A stretch of DNA of 64,000 bases from Cesiribacter sp964504565 (GCA_964504565.1 CAZDEY010000001.1:62001-126000), one strand, 5' to 3'. Numbered from the stretch's first letter, positions 1-9,028 are shown. Notes: generated from the sequence alone by a model not told the origin. Program-made: numbers and translations.

Positions 1-1656
1 CTGAATACCCAGTACCAAACCAATAACCGGGCGGTAGCCAATTCGCTGGGGTATAAAGGAAGGAAGAATGCCTGGTACTACAGTGCCCGCCTAACCCACC
101 AGGACTACGGCGATTATACTATACCGGCCAATGAATTTACCTACGCCGGCTTCAATTTGCCGGTATATGAGAACCGGCTTAAAAATACCGCCGGTAACGA
201 ACTGCACTTTAGTGGTCAGGTAGGGTACTACTCGGCCCGCCTGAAAACCAGTTTGCAGTTTAGTAGCTTTAACCAGAAGGCCGGAATTTTTAGCGGGGCT
301 ATTGGCCTGCCCCAGGCCTATAACCTGCGCCACCAAGGCCGCCACCGCGATATTGATACGCCCCGGCAAGAAAATCAGCACAATATGCTGACCAGCAATA
401 CTACTCTTTTGCTGGGCAACCACAGCCTGGAGGTAGATTTGGGCTTTCAGTATAATACCCGGCAGGAAATGTCGTTCCCCGGCGCGCACGGCATCCCGGC
501 CGAATTGGCCGGTTCTAACCTGGCTCTGGGTCTGTACCTTAGCACCTATACCGCCAACCTGCGGCACCAGGTTAACCCCAGCCCGGCACATCAGATTATC
601 TCCGGGGGGCAGTTTCAGCTTATGGATAACCAAAAAGCGGGTTTTGAATTTTTACTTCCGGAGTTTACCAGTACCCAAGCCGGGATATTCCACTACCACC
701 TCTACGAGCTGAGTCCTAAACTAACGGTAAACGGCGGCCTTCGCTACGACCGGGGAGCGCATAGTATACAGCAGCATCTGCAACCCGACTACGACCGGAC
801 GACCCGTCAACCAACCGGAACCTATACCGAACGCACCCCCAGCTTCAACCGAAATTTTGAGAATTTTAGCGGGGCGGTGGGGGCTATATATAAGGCTACT
901 GACCGGCACCATCTTAAGCTGAATTTAGGTAATAGCTTTCGCTTTCCTACCGCTATTGAACTGAGCAGCAACGGCGTGCACCACGGCAATTATCGGCACG
1001 AAGTGGGTAATAAAAACCTGACGCCCGAAAACGGCTACCAGGCCGATTTTACCTATTTGCACCAAACGGATAATTTGCTGCTGGAGGTGGCGGCTTATAT
1101 GGGTTACTACCGCAATTATATTTACCTGGACCCCAGCGGCCAGTTTACCGATTTGCCCACCGGCGGGGGCACCAAGTGGAGGTATACGCAAAACGATGCC
1201 CTGTTTAACGGCTACGAGCTATCGGGCAGCTACCGGTTTCCCTTTAAGCTTCAGGCCGATTTGGCCGTAGATTTTGTGCAGAACGTGAACCTGGATGAGC
1301 GCCGGCCGCTGCCCTTAACCCCGCCGGCCTCGGTTTTTTCTACCCTTACCTATTCTACCCAAGTAGAGAATTCCGGCTGGTTTAATCAGTGGGGAATTTT
1401 TGCAGCGGGGCGCTATAATTTTGCCCAGGAAAGAATTGATAAGGGCGAACGACCCACCCCCGATAGTTTTATACTGGATGCTGGTATCAATTTAGGGCTT
1501 AAGCTTGGGCGGCAGGCCGTTACGTGCCGCCTAAGTGGGCGCAATTTGCTCAACACGGCCTACTTTATGCATACCAGCCGCTACCGCCTGCTTAACCTGC
1601 CCGAGCAGGGCCGTAACTTTATGGTAGCCCTGCGGCTGCCCATCAATCTAGAATAA
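1..1656 (+). CDS. TonB-dependent outer-membrane receptor, C-terminal part (ZnuD/BtuB-like); 5' end outside window
   Basis: The frame is open from the first base of the window to the TAA at 1654-1656, so this is the C-terminal ~551 residues of a longer protein. It has the alternating aromatic/polar pattern of outer-membrane beta strands and ends in the expected aromatic-rich strand (GRNFMVALRLPINLE). The segment ELSSNGVHHGNYRHEVGN resembles the histidine-bearing extracellular loop region known from ZnuD-type zinc receptors. Such receptors import metal or cofactor complexes across the outer membrane using TonB energy. The next two genes, a DUF4625 lipoprotein and an AztD-like protein, fit zinc as substrate. 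The substrate is inferred from context; the receptor family is secure. The plug domain and TonB box are not visible here. Confidence 0.9.
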   Translation: MNTQYQTNNRAVANSLGYKGRKNAWYYSARLTHQDYGDYTIPANEFTYAGFNLPVYENRLKNTAGNELHFSGQVGYYSARLKTSLQFSSFNQKAGIFSGAIGLPQAYNLRHQGRHRDIDTPRQENQHNMLTSNTTLLLGNHSLEVDLGFQYNTRQEMSFPGAHGIPAELAGSNLALGLYLSTYTANLRHQVNPSPAHQIISGGQFQLMDNQKAGFEFLLPEFTSTQAGIFHYHLYELSPKLTVNGGLRYDRGAHSIQQHLQPDYDRTTRQPTGTYTERTPSFNRNFENFSGAVGAIYKATDRHHLKLNLGNSFRFPTAIELSSNGVHHGNYRHEVGNKNLTPENGYQADFTYLHQTDNLLLEVAAYMGYYRNYIYLDPSGQFTDLPTGGGTKWRYTQNDALFNGYELSGSYRFPFKLQADLAVDFVQNVNLDERRPLPLTPPASVFSTLTYSTQVENSGWFNQWGIFAAGRYNFAQERIDKGERPTPDSFILDAGINLGLKLGRQAVTCRLSGRNLLNTAYFMHTSRYRLLNLPEQGRNFMVALRLPINLE

Positions 1657-1702
1657 AAAATTTTCGGCCAAACTCTTTTATTACAATGTTGCATTCATAA
1701 AT

Positions 1703-1719
1703 TTGCATCATTGTTGCAT
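1703..1719. promoter_or_regulatory. Candidate Fur-family (Zur-like) operator, copy 1
   Basis: TTGCAT-CATTG-TTGCAT lies between the TonB receptor gene and the DUF4625 gene, 15 bp before the GTG start at 1735. It matches the better palindrome at 9002-9028 (ATGCAA-CATTA-TTGCAT) in the TGCA core of both halves. A further TTGCAT lies just upstream at about 1689. Zur as the regulator is inferred from the zinc-type genes around it; no regulator gene is in the window. Confidence 0.5.
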
Positions 1720-1734
1720 AATTATCTTTTGGCT

Positions 1735-2628
1735 GTGAAGAATTTAGGATTTTGGTATATAATTTTCCTTCCGCTGGTATCGGCTTGCTTATCCGATACC
1801 GATCCCGAAGCTGACTTAGAGGCTCCGCAAATCAGGGCTACCGATGGGCAGGCCGAGGTTCAGCCGGGCTACTTTGCCAGTGTACCCGCCGGCGCTACGG
1901 AAATTCCGCTGGTTTTTACCGTTACCGACCAAACGGGCATTAAGGAAATCAAGATTGAATCGCACACCGGGTTCGATGGGCACACCCACGGCCGGATAGC
2001 CCGGAACAACAACTTTAAGCTCTTCAGCCATTTTCAAATAATTAGGGAAGAGGCTATACCTAACCCCCAACTCTTTATCAGCAACCCTCAGGACGGTATA
2101 AAAATTTACCTGGACGAGCGCAACCCCAATATTGCGGCGGGCGATTTGCTACTGGCCGGTCCGTACCACTTTTCTATTCAGGCTACCGATAGAGAAAATA
2201 ACGAAACCAGCTACCAGAATAACAGCATCTACCACACCACTCTTTACCTTCAGCGGGCCTACGCGCCGCGGGTGGAGCTAACTACGCTGGATATACCTGG
2301 CCGGAAGATTAAAGGACACGTAGCCCGCAATACCGACCACCCGGCCTCATCGGATATTGTATTTCTGTGGGTATACATCACCAACTACGACGCCAGCCGT
2401 CCCAATCAGGAAGGTAGTTTGGTGAAGGAGTGGATTTGGGGCGAATCGGCTTGGCCCCACCTTACCCGCCCCAATAAGGGTGTAGACCTGCCGGGTTCAA
2501 CCTCCATAGATCTGGAAACGCTATTTCAGAACAATGCCGAATTCTTCTCGCAGCTTCAGAATAACCGCCTGGTTATTTGGGCCGAGGATGCTAATAACAA
2601 CATTACAGTAAAACATTTCAATCAGTAA
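1735..2628 (+). CDS. DUF4625 family lipoprotein
   Basis: A 297-residue protein with a lipoprotein signal peptide: charged start (MKNLGFW), hydrophobic core and lipobox VSAC, followed by an acidic SDTDPEAD stretch typical of surface-directed Bacteroidota lipoproteins. The body resembles the DUF4625 family of beta-rich domains and carries the histidine cluster HTGFDGHTHGR. I chose GTG at 1735 because it gives an ideal lipoprotein leader; the upstream in-frame TTG at 1711 lies inside the proposed operator and would add eight non-signal residues. It sits between the TonB receptor and the AztD-like gene, with 12 bp to the latter, so co-transcription is likely. A zinc-related role is inferred from the His cluster and neighbours only. 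Confidence 0.75.
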   Translation: MKNLGFWYIIFLPLVSACLSDTDPEADLEAPQIRATDGQAEVQPGYFASVPAGATEIPLVFTVTDQTGIKEIKIESHTGFDGHTHGRIARNNNFKLFSHFQIIREEAIPNPQLFISNPQDGIKIYLDERNPNIAAGDLLLAGPYHFSIQATDRENNETSYQNNSIYHTTLYLQRAYAPRVELTTLDIPGRKIKGHVARNTDHPASSDIVFLWVYITNYDASRPNQEGSLVKEWIWGESAWPHLTRPNKGVDLPGSTSIDLETLFQNNAEFFSQLQNNRLVIWAEDANNNITVKHFNQ

Positions 2629-2640
2629 TTTTTATTCAAG

Positions 2641-3933
2641 ATGAAGTACAATCCGTCCAAGTACCCCCTTATGCTGGCGGCGCTGGCGCTATTTACTGCC
2701 TGCGACGATGATGTTGACGTTACTCCGGAACCGTTTTCCCGGCAAGAAAGCGAATGGTTCCGCCTGGCCCTGATGCATGAGGATAAAATTGACCTAATGC
2801 AAGCCAGAACTGGTACAATTATGCGCACGGTGCCCGGCGATCTGGTGGAAGGCGCCCGCTACTACACCAGCAATTCCGGCCAATATATAACGCAGATTAA
2901 CCGCGCGGGCAATGAAGTACGCTTCTTCGATTCCGGTATAATTAACCACGTAGACCACGGGCACGATGAGACCGCCCGCTGGCTGAATCAAGTTGTTACC
3001 GCGCCGGTTCCTACCCACTACGCCAGTTCGGAGGGCCATATTGTAATTTTTAACGATGGTGACGGTTCAATTACGCACGTTAATGAGCTTCAGTTAGGAA
3101 TTCCTGGTTACCAACCGCAGGTACATAATTCTTTTGCAACCACCGCTCACCACGGGGCCGGCTTTAGGCTGGGTAATGGCCTGTTTGCCACCACCTTTCA
3201 GGATCTTACAGTAGAAGGGGCAAACCCGGCACTTCCGCAAATGGTAAAGTTTGTAAGCGCCGACGGACAGCTTATTAACGATAATGGCGGCGTAGTGGTA
3301 ATGAACATCCACGGCGATGCGGTTAACGGCGAATACGGCGTTTTTGGCTCGACTGACGGAATAATTGTAGTAGATGAGGCTCAAAATATCGACCTGATCG
3401 AAAATATTGAGGGTCTGAACTCTGCCTCCGGCAACTGGATAGGTACCGTTAAGGGCCACGACAACAGCAACATATTCTTTGGCCGGGCCAGATCGTTGGG
3501 CGAGTACCTAATTGACCCGGTAGCTAAAACCATGACCCAAATCTACAGCGGCGGCGATGTTAAGGGCGAAATGTTCAGCGGCGACGGCCAATACTTTGTA
3601 GTACACACCCAACAAGTGGATGCTAACAAAGTAGCTACTAACAAAGTAATGGTATTCAGTGGCACTACCGGGGCTAAAATTACCGAGCGTATCGTAGAAA
3701 TGGCTAACATACCAGTTTCGCCCCAACCTGATAACGCCCGGGTGGTAGAAAGCCTAATGAGCCAGGAAGTGCCCGACCCCGTACTGGTAACGTCGGATAA
3801 ATTTCTGTACGTACTGGCCCCCAACCGCACACAAGTTAAGGTGCTGGATATTGCTACCCTAACGCACGTGCATACCATTGACCTGCCGGCTAAGGTTACC
3901 AGCATCAATATCAATGGCTTCACTGTACAGTAG
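2641..3933 (+). CDS. AztD-like beta-propeller lipoprotein (putative zinc chaperone)
   Basis: 430 residues. A lipobox (LALFTAC, Cys21) is followed by DDDVD, so the mature protein is probably lipid-anchored. The rest reads as a beta propeller. Motifs resemble those I recall for AztD, the periplasmic zinc chaperone of the AztABCD system: the cluster HVDHGHD (His103, 106, 108), an AHHG motif (His170-171) before a G-x-GLFAT blade, IHGDAVNGEYGVFG (His224) and KGHD (His273). In Paracoccus, AztD passes zinc to the solute-binding protein AztC; no AztC is visible here. The gene follows the DUF4625 gene by 12 bp and a strong terminator comes after it. Assignment rests on motif similarity, not on a search. 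Confidence 0.7.
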   Translation: MKYNPSKYPLMLAALALFTACDDDVDVTPEPFSRQESEWFRLALMHEDKIDLMQARTGTIMRTVPGDLVEGARYYTSNSGQYITQINRAGNEVRFFDSGIINHVDHGHDETARWLNQVVTAPVPTHYASSEGHIVIFNDGDGSITHVNELQLGIPGYQPQVHNSFATTAHHGAGFRLGNGLFATTFQDLTVEGANPALPQMVKFVSADGQLINDNGGVVVMNIHGDAVNGEYGVFGSTDGIIVVDEAQNIDLIENIEGLNSASGNWIGTVKGHDNSNIFFGRARSLGEYLIDPVAKTMTQIYSGGDVKGEMFSGDGQYFVVHTQQVDANKVATNKVMVFSGTTGAKITERIVEMANIPVSPQPDNARVVESLMSQEVPDPVLVTSDKFLYVLAPNRTQVKVLDIATLTHVHTIDLPAKVTSININGFTVQ

Positions 3934-3974
3934 ATTCAGCCCCGTAAATCCTCTTTAGCTGTTTTTGCTGTTTT

Positions 3975-4006
3975 AGCCGTAGGCGAAAGCCTGCGGCTAT
4001 TTTTTG
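3975..4006 (+). terminator. Rho-independent terminator after the zinc-type operon
   Basis: A 10-bp stem AGCCGTAGGC / GCCTGCGGCT (one G-T pair) closes a GAAA tetraloop and is followed by ATTTTTT. It lies 41 bp after the stop of the AztD-like gene. Confidence 0.85.
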
Positions 4007-4122
4007 TTTCTCAGGTTTTAGTCAGATGGTGCCGGCAGTTGCCAAATTACATATAGGCATACGGTTTATCCGTAACCGTTCCAATGTCCTTGCATCTTTC
4101 TAAGCTTGCACTCGCCTTATCG

Positions 4123-4908
4123 CTATTTCTTAAACCGAACTACGTACAGAAACGGCCATAGCTTGCCAGTTATATATACGTCATTGTTTTCCGGATTGTA
4201 GGCTATGCCGTTTAGTACATCGGCCTGGGGGTTTATCATTTTGTTTTCCCGGGCTACGGCGCTAAAGTCGTAGGTTTTAATTACGGTTGATGAGCCGGTA
4301 TCTATCTTCAGTATTTGGTTAGATTGCCACTGGTTAGCGTAGATGTATCCATTAATAAACTCCAGTTCGTTAAGTTTACTGACCTTTTGGTTATTAAACC
4401 GAATTGATTTGGTGAATTTTTCGGTCAGGCTAAGGGTATCGAAATAGTGCAGTTTATCGGTGCCGTCGCTTAGTATAAGGTGTTGGTTATCGTGGGTAAT
4501 TCCCCAGCCTTCAAAATCATAGGTAAAGGTGCCAATTCTCTCAAAGGAATTCAGGTCGTACACAAAACCGAGCTGGCTCTTCCAGGTTAGTTGGTACACC
4601 TTATTGTTCAGAACGGTTATTCCCTCGCCGAAGTAGAATTTTTCCAGCGTAGCTTTTTTGGTATAGGCCGCAGTTTCAATATCGTATTCGGCAATCCACG
4701 AGCTATCTCCCCCGGTGCTTTCCAGAAGTTTATTATTATGAAATACCAAGCCTTGGGTAAAGGCATTCCTATCGTGTTCCAATGTTCTTTTTACGGAATA
4801 ACCTAAATCGTATTCCGGCTCGGCTCCTCCGTTTTCGGCCTTATCCGTTTCTTCACCGCAGGCCATAGCGCTGAGAAGGATGAAGCCGTATAAAATTACC
4901 TGTTTCAT
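4123..4908 (-). CDS. Glutaminyl-peptide cyclotransferase (plant/bacterial type), lipoprotein
   Basis: 261 residues from the ATG at 4908. Starting there gives MKQVILYGFILLSAMAC, a standard lipoprotein leader with lipobox SAMAC; the upstream ATG at 4953 would add 15 residues that spoil it. The conserved glutamine cyclotransferase signature NAFTQGLVFHNNKLLESTG is present, as are blade motifs such as VLNNKVYQLTWKSQLGFVYD and LNELEFINGYIYANQW. This family forms a five-bladed propeller and cyclises N-terminal glutamine to pyroglutamate. It stands alone, convergent with the zinc-type operon. Here the protein is probably lipid-anchored in the envelope. Confidence 0.88.
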   Translation of the reverse strand: MKQVILYGFILLSAMACGEETDKAENGGAEPEYDLGYSVKRTLEHDRNAFTQGLVFHNNKLLESTGGDSSWIAEYDIETAAYTKKATLEKFYFGEGITVLNNKVYQLTWKSQLGFVYDLNSFERIGTFTYDFEGWGITHDNQHLILSDGTDKLHYFDTLSLTEKFTKSIRFNNQKVSKLNELEFINGYIYANQWQSNQILKIDTGSSTVIKTYDFSAVARENKMINPQADVLNGIAYNPENNDVYITGKLWPFLYVVRFKK

Positions 4909-5010
4909 GTTATTGCTGAGAAATGCGTAGGTAGGCTTATGGGTTATTGCCAAGACTTAGTTCCTGCCGCAAACCTCAAATTAAGGTTCTTAATGTGTAT
5001 TCTACCCCCT

Positions 5011-5141
5011 GGTCTGTGTCCTCACAGACTTTTTTCACTAAGGTACTTATAAGGTTTCTACCTATAAAGCTAAAAAGGTATTAGAATTATTAACACCATA
5101 ATAGGTCTTGTAAAAAGGGTTAGTCTGTGAGGACACAGACC
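5011..5141. repeat. REPIN-like pair of hairpins in inverted orientation
   Basis: GGTCTGTGTCCTCACAGACT at 5011-5030 recurs exactly, in reverse complement, at 5122-5141. Each copy is itself a hairpin: stem GTCTGTG / CACAGAC with loop TCCT (AGGA on the other copy). About 90 bp of AT-rich DNA separate them. The same TCCT loop occurs in hairpins of different stem sequence at 29951-30062 and 55836-55859. The surrounding 4909-5554 gap holds no convincing gene. Confidence 0.7.
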
Positions 5142-5154
5142 TAGGAAAGGGAGT

Positions 5155-5248
5155 ATTTTGAGTACTACAGGTGCGAGAATATCGCCGTCATTCTCCGAAT
5201 TTGTGGAGAGCAACGGAACAAATTTTAGGGGAATCTGCTAATTGAATT
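5155..5248. repeat. Dispersed repeat, half copy of the element at 51943-52149
   Basis: From 5185 the sequence CCGTCATTCTCCGAATTTG and onward to TAGGGGAATCTGCTAA matches 52087-52149 with only scattered differences. Similarity continues upstream (TTTGAGTACTACAGGTGCGA against TTCTGAGTGCTGCGGGCGA). Only the right arm is present here. Confidence 0.7.
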
Positions 5249-5440
5249 ATTCATATATCTTATTTGGTGCACTTTTGTGAGGCTGTGTAATAAGGTAGTG
5301 AATACTACTTATAAAGCGACTTTGCTTCTTCATAAACCCTCCTAAATTCAGAAAATACGGTTTTTTGCTGAGTCGTACATTAATAAAGTGTTTGAAACAG
5401 TCCCTTACTTTTTTATTGTGAATACCAAGAAATATAGTCA

Positions 5441-5455
5441 CAGGACTAAGTCCTG
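5441..5455. repeat. 15-bp perfect palindrome with flanks shared with 42334-42347
   Basis: CAGGACT-A-AGTCCTG is perfectly self-complementary. Read on the minus strand its flanks are AGCGCA before and GACTATA after. The palindrome at 42334-42347 has a different core but similar flanks (AGCGCA and CACTATA), which suggests a second family of palindromic repeats. Confidence 0.45.
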
Positions 5456-5489
5456 CGCTAGTGTAGCTTCTAGTATACACTTCGAAGCA

Positions 5490-5535
5490 ATAAAAAAACC
5501 GTGCAGATTCAGGGCTTCCTTGTTCTGCACGGTTT
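5490..5535 (-). terminator. Terminator of the S9 peptidase gene
   Basis: A 12-bp perfect stem (AAACCGTGCAGA / TCTGCACGGTTT) lies 20 bp beyond the stop codon of the minus-strand peptidase gene and is followed on that strand by a run of seven T. Confidence 0.85.
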
Positions 5536-5554
5536 CTTAGCTAGAATGGCTACT

Positions 5555-7819
5555 TTATTTTAAGTGAAGCGCAAAGAAGCCCATCATAGCTTCGTACAAG
5601 TCCATACGGTTTTCTTCTTTGGCAAAACCGTGGCCTTCGTCGTACTTCACCATATAGGGTACTTCCATATTGCGGTCGCGCAGGGCTTTCACTATTTGGT
5701 CGCTCTCGTCGATATTTACCCGCGGGTCGTTCGCTCCCTGCACCACAAACAGCGGTTTTTTGATTTTATCAATATGGAAAACCGGCGATACCTCTTCCAT
5801 AATTTTCTTCTCCTCGGCTACGGCCGGATCGTACCATACCGCTTTGAGTATCGGCAGGTAAGGTGCCCAGTAGGGCGGTATGGTTTCCATAAAGGTAAAC
5901 AGGTTGGCTACGCCTACGTAGTCTACCCCGCAGGCGTACAAATCGGGCGTTTTGGTTAGGCCGCGCAGTACCGCGTAACCCCCGTGGCTGCCGCCGTAAA
6001 TAGCGGCTTTGTCCTTATCAACCCAACCCTGATCAATCACGTATTTCAGGCCGTCTTCCACGTCGTCCATAGCTTTGCGGCCAATTTGCTTAAAGCCGCT
6101 GCGGAAAAACTCTTTACCGTAGCCGCCGCTAATCCGGAAGTTAACGTGCAGGGTAGCGTAGCCTCTGCTGGCAAACAGTTGCGCTTCCGGGTTAAAGCCC
6201 CAGGAATCACGGATGCCCTGAGGCCCCCCGTGCGGATTAACAATTACCGGCACTTTTTGGCCTTCCAGCGCTTGATTAGGCAGCGTTATGTAGCCGTGCA
6301 ACTGAACGCCATCGCGACTTTTGAACGAGATAGGGCGCATTTCAGCCATATCTTCTTCCTTCAGTTGCGGCATTAGGTCGTACAGTAATTTAATCTGGTT
6401 TTTGGCTACATCGTAGGAATAATACTTACCGTACAGCTTATCGCTGGTTACATAAATCAGGTACTGGCTTTCATCGTCGGTTTTATCAGAAAGGTAAAAA
6501 TCATGATTAGGAAACTCTTTTTGTAAACGACTGTGCAGCTTCTTATAGTAATTGCTTACCGGAATTATAGTATACTTTTCCCCTTCGTAATTAAAGTAGT
6601 CCAACTCCCAGTTGCGGTTGCGCGAGATGGAGGCCCCGCCGGCATCGTAATCTTTATTAGAAAACAGCTTTTTGGTTACCTTATCTTTAGCCAAATCGTA
6701 GAGGTAAATTTCGGCCTTATCGGAGGTTAGGTTGGAAAGCACGTAGGCATCGTGCGGGTAGTCGGTGGCGTAGTTAAAACTAAGTATGGCAAAGTTATCG
6801 TCCCACTTGGTCGTCTTCATCAACTTATAATCGCCCGGCTCTACGGCGTAGTAAATTTCGGAATTGATGCCGTCTTTAAGCCGGGTAAAACCCCGCAGTT
6901 TGCCATCCTTATCAAATTGATAGTCCATAATAGGATTGGCCAGGTCGGTGTTTTCGTACAGTTGCTCAATTTCGCCGGTAATAATGTTAATTTTGTAAGG
7001 ATCGAATACCTGCGGGTTGTTCTTATTCATGGAGATGATCATGTGATCCTTATCTTCCTTCAAAGACTCCAGTATGTTAACCTTAACGCCCTCGTAGGGG
7101 GTAAGCTCCTTTCCGTCCGAGCCGTCAACATTTACCGCAAACAGGTGGTAGTCTTCGTTTCCCCCTTTATCCATAATATAGATTAGTCGGCTATCGTTAG
7201 CCCAGCCGTAGCCTCGTACCAGTTCTTCGCCTTCGGTAATTACGCGCTTAACTTCGTTGGTTTTTATATTTTTTACATACACGTGGTTCTTCAGCTTTTC
7301 ATCTTTTTCGCGGTAGCTCATATAGGTTCCGTTGGGCGAAAGCTGAAAGGACGAAGATACCGGCTTGGCAAAGTAGTCGGCCACGCTGTATTTGTAAGTA
7401 CCGGTTTCTTTAGCGGCCAGGGCGTCTAACTCGGCCTCGGAACTAGGCAGGGCGGTATTGCCGGGCTTTTCCATTTGGCCTTTGGTTAGGGTAAACGGAA
7501 TTTCGTTACCCATCTGCTTAAAAGTACCTTCTATGGTTTGGTCGGCAACCCTACCGGTATAGGTAATTTGCCCACCCATGGCCGAGAGGTTTAGTTCCCC
7601 GTCGGTATAGGTTACTTTTTCAACCGGTATGCCGGTAGCCCCCTGGGCCGGGCTGTCCATAGTAGCTGTTAGTGCGTTATCGGGACCTGAGAAGTGAAAC
7701 ACTAGCGGGATTTCCTGCCCGGAAACACTAAGTTTTCCGTTCCAATCCCCTTCAATAGTTTGCGCCATGAGCGAGCCTGTCAAGAGTGTAAGTAAAATAA
7801 AAAGTGCGGTATTTTTCAT
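5555..7819 (-). CDS. S9 family prolyl oligopeptidase-type peptidase
   Basis: 754 residues with a signal peptide (MKNTALFILLTLLTGSLMAQT). Order of parts: a small beta domain at ~20-125 (IEGDWNGKLSVSGQEIPL), a beta-propeller region at ~150-500, and a C-terminal alpha/beta hydrolase. The catalytic serine sits in YGGSHGGYAV, the aspartate in VVQGANDPRVN and the histidine in YDEGHGFAKEENR; the oxyanion region VIVNPHGGPQG is also present. Enzymes of this family cleave small peptides, often after proline, in the periplasm. The extra N-terminal domain is not part of the minimal S9 architecture. It is a single gene with its own terminator. Substrate is unknown. Confidence 0.93.
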   Translation of the reverse strand: MKNTALFILLTLLTGSLMAQTIEGDWNGKLSVSGQEIPLVFHFSGPDNALTATMDSPAQGATGIPVEKVTYTDGELNLSAMGGQITYTGRVADQTIEGTFKQMGNEIPFTLTKGQMEKPGNTALPSSEAELDALAAKETGTYKYSVADYFAKPVSSSFQLSPNGTYMSYREKDEKLKNHVYVKNIKTNEVKRVITEGEELVRGYGWANDSRLIYIMDKGGNEDYHLFAVNVDGSDGKELTPYEGVKVNILESLKEDKDHMIISMNKNNPQVFDPYKINIITGEIEQLYENTDLANPIMDYQFDKDGKLRGFTRLKDGINSEIYYAVEPGDYKLMKTTKWDDNFAILSFNYATDYPHDAYVLSNLTSDKAEIYLYDLAKDKVTKKLFSNKDYDAGGASISRNRNWELDYFNYEGEKYTIIPVSNYYKKLHSRLQKEFPNHDFYLSDKTDDESQYLIYVTSDKLYGKYYSYDVAKNQIKLLYDLMPQLKEEDMAEMRPISFKSRDGVQLHGYITLPNQALEGQKVPVIVNPHGGPQGIRDSWGFNPEAQLFASRGYATLHVNFRISGGYGKEFFRSGFKQIGRKAMDDVEDGLKYVIDQGWVDKDKAAIYGGSHGGYAVLRGLTKTPDLYACGVDYVGVANLFTFMETIPPYWAPYLPILKAVWYDPAVAEEKKIMEEVSPVFHIDKIKKPLFVVQGANDPRVNIDESDQIVKALRDRNMEVPYMVKYDEGHGFAKEENRMDLYEAMMGFFALHLK

Positions 7820-7923
7820 GAATATAAATTTATGGTATGATTTGTCATAAAAAAATTGCGATATCCTAAAACTGCGGTTTTCTAGTAGCTTAATACTTAT
7901 GTAGCTTCGTTAGAATTGGCCGG

Positions 7924-8448
7924 TTAAGTATGGAATTGCTTTAGAAATTTCTGAGCCCTGCCCGAAACCGATTTCCGATCGTCCGCCGCTAAACGTTGTA
8001 AATGAGGCTTAAGCCAAACCTTTAGCTCCGCATCGCTTTCTGCCCAGTCGCTTAAGGTAGCCATGGTTTGGTTAAGTACAATCCAATCAGTATGATTGGC
8101 CAGGTTATTTTTCATAAGCTCTTTTGCCCGTCTGCGTTGATTACTATCCAAATCGTTTTCCAATAAGCTAAATAACTGGGCTAAAGTCCACTGGGCAGAA
8201 GCTTGGTTTAGGCGGGCAATGTCGGTTAGAAATCTATCCAGATACGGAACCAGTAGAGATTTATTCCGTTGGCCAATACGCTTCATGGCGTTTGAAGTAC
8301 GGAGCCGTACAACTTCGTCATCACTAAAATAGCAATTAAATAATTCAGCAAAAAGGTCATTTTGAGCCAGTACGGCATCTACAACCTCAACAGTATTGCC
8401 CAGTGAATTAGGATGTCCTCCTGCTAATTGTTCCTGAAAGCCTTTCAA
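7924..8448 (-). CDS. HEAT-repeat-like helical protein, hypothetical
   Basis: 174 residues, no signal peptide or membrane segment. The sequence is all-helical with a repeat-like pattern (DDEVVRLRTSNAMKRIG, QASAQWTLAQLFSLL, WIVLNQTMATLSDWA) typical of HEAT or Alk-type repeats that bind proteins or nucleic acid. The reading begins at TTG 8448 (TTG AAA GGC TTT), with no earlier ATG in frame; the next ATG would remove the first 53 residues. It lies between the S9 peptidase and the MerC-domain gene on the same strand, about 105 bp from each. Function not recognised. Confidence 0.65.
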   Translation of the reverse strand: MKGFQEQLAGGHPNSLGNTVEVVDAVLAQNDLFAELFNCYFSDDEVVRLRTSNAMKRIGQRNKSLLVPYLDRFLTDIARLNQASAQWTLAQLFSLLENDLDSNQRRRAKELMKNNLANHTDWIVLNQTMATLSDWAESDAELKVWLKPHLQRLAADDRKSVSGRAQKFLKQFHT

Positions 8449-8554
8449 ATTAAACTTGCTTTAGGTAGATGTTAATGCCATTTGAAGCTTCTAGAAATCA
8501 ATATAGTTAATAAAAATTCTGGCCAATAGCGAAAAGCCCCTAACATCATTTATT

Positions 8555-8962
8555 TTAGGATTGAATATCGTCGCAGCAAGCGGTTTCGCACCGGCATTTT
8601 CTCAGGTTAATTATATGTAGTATCACCAAAGCTACGGCCGGGAAGTACACCATATCTACCGGAAATTCTATACCTTCCAGGCGTTCGTTAAAAATGAAAA
8701 ACGCCAGCAGGAGCAAGGAAACTACCATGCCGATTTTAATCCACCGAAAAGCCGTACGCTGAATGGTTATCCAAACCGCCAGAACGGAAACGCCGAGAAA
8801 AACTACGTCCAGCATGGTCCACCAGTAGTAATTGCCAACTTGGCTATACGGGCTGGCCGCCAGGAACACCAGGAGAAAGGGGGTAGCCAGGCAGTGGATT
8901 ATGCAAAGCGCTGAACCTACCATACCCAGCTCGTCCGAATTTTTTCTTACTAGATCAATCAT
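8555..8962 (-). CDS. MerC-domain integral membrane protein
   Basis: 135 residues with about four membrane segments (GMVGSALCIIHCLATPFLLVF, WWTMLDVVFLGVSVLAVW, IGMVVSLLLLAFFIF, AVALVILHIINL). The Cys/His motif LCIIHC in the first helix and a C-terminal cysteine-rich tail (RKCRCETACCDD) fit the MerC-type heavy-metal transport family. In Bacteroidota such proteins are usually of unknown substrate rather than linked to mercury. The start codon lies 39 bp from the palindrome at 9002-9028, so it probably belongs to the same metal regulon as the divergent His-rich lipoprotein gene. Confidence 0.82.
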   Translation of the reverse strand: MIDLVRKNSDELGMVGSALCIIHCLATPFLLVFLAASPYSQVGNYYWWTMLDVVFLGVSVLAVWITIQRTAFRWIKIGMVVSLLLLAFFIFNERLEGIEFPVDMVYFPAVALVILHIINLRKCRCETACCDDIQS

Positions 8963-9001
8963 TGTTGCGTGCTGTGCTTATACAAAGATAAGGCTTTACG
9001 G

Positions 9002-9028
9002 TATTAATGCAACATTATTGCATTAATA
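9002..9028. promoter_or_regulatory. Candidate Zur-like operator, copy 2 (perfect palindrome)
   Basis: Arms TATTAATGCAA and TTGCATTAATA are perfect reverse complements of 11 bp around the spacer CATTA. It lies between the divergent MerC-domain gene (39 bp away) and the His-rich lipoprotein gene (104 bp away) and could control both. Core ATGCAAnnnnnTTGCAT is shared with 1703-1719 and 12188-12204. Confidence 0.65.

Noticed and set aside
1711..1734. Upstream TTG start for the DUF4625 gene
   Set aside because: It would place eight codons inside the proposed operator and damage an otherwise perfect lipoprotein leader starting at GTG 1735.
5247..5480. 77-codon frame on the minus strand
   Set aside because: It runs through the palindromic repeat and its flanks, has no family resemblance or start signal, and is explained by the repeats.
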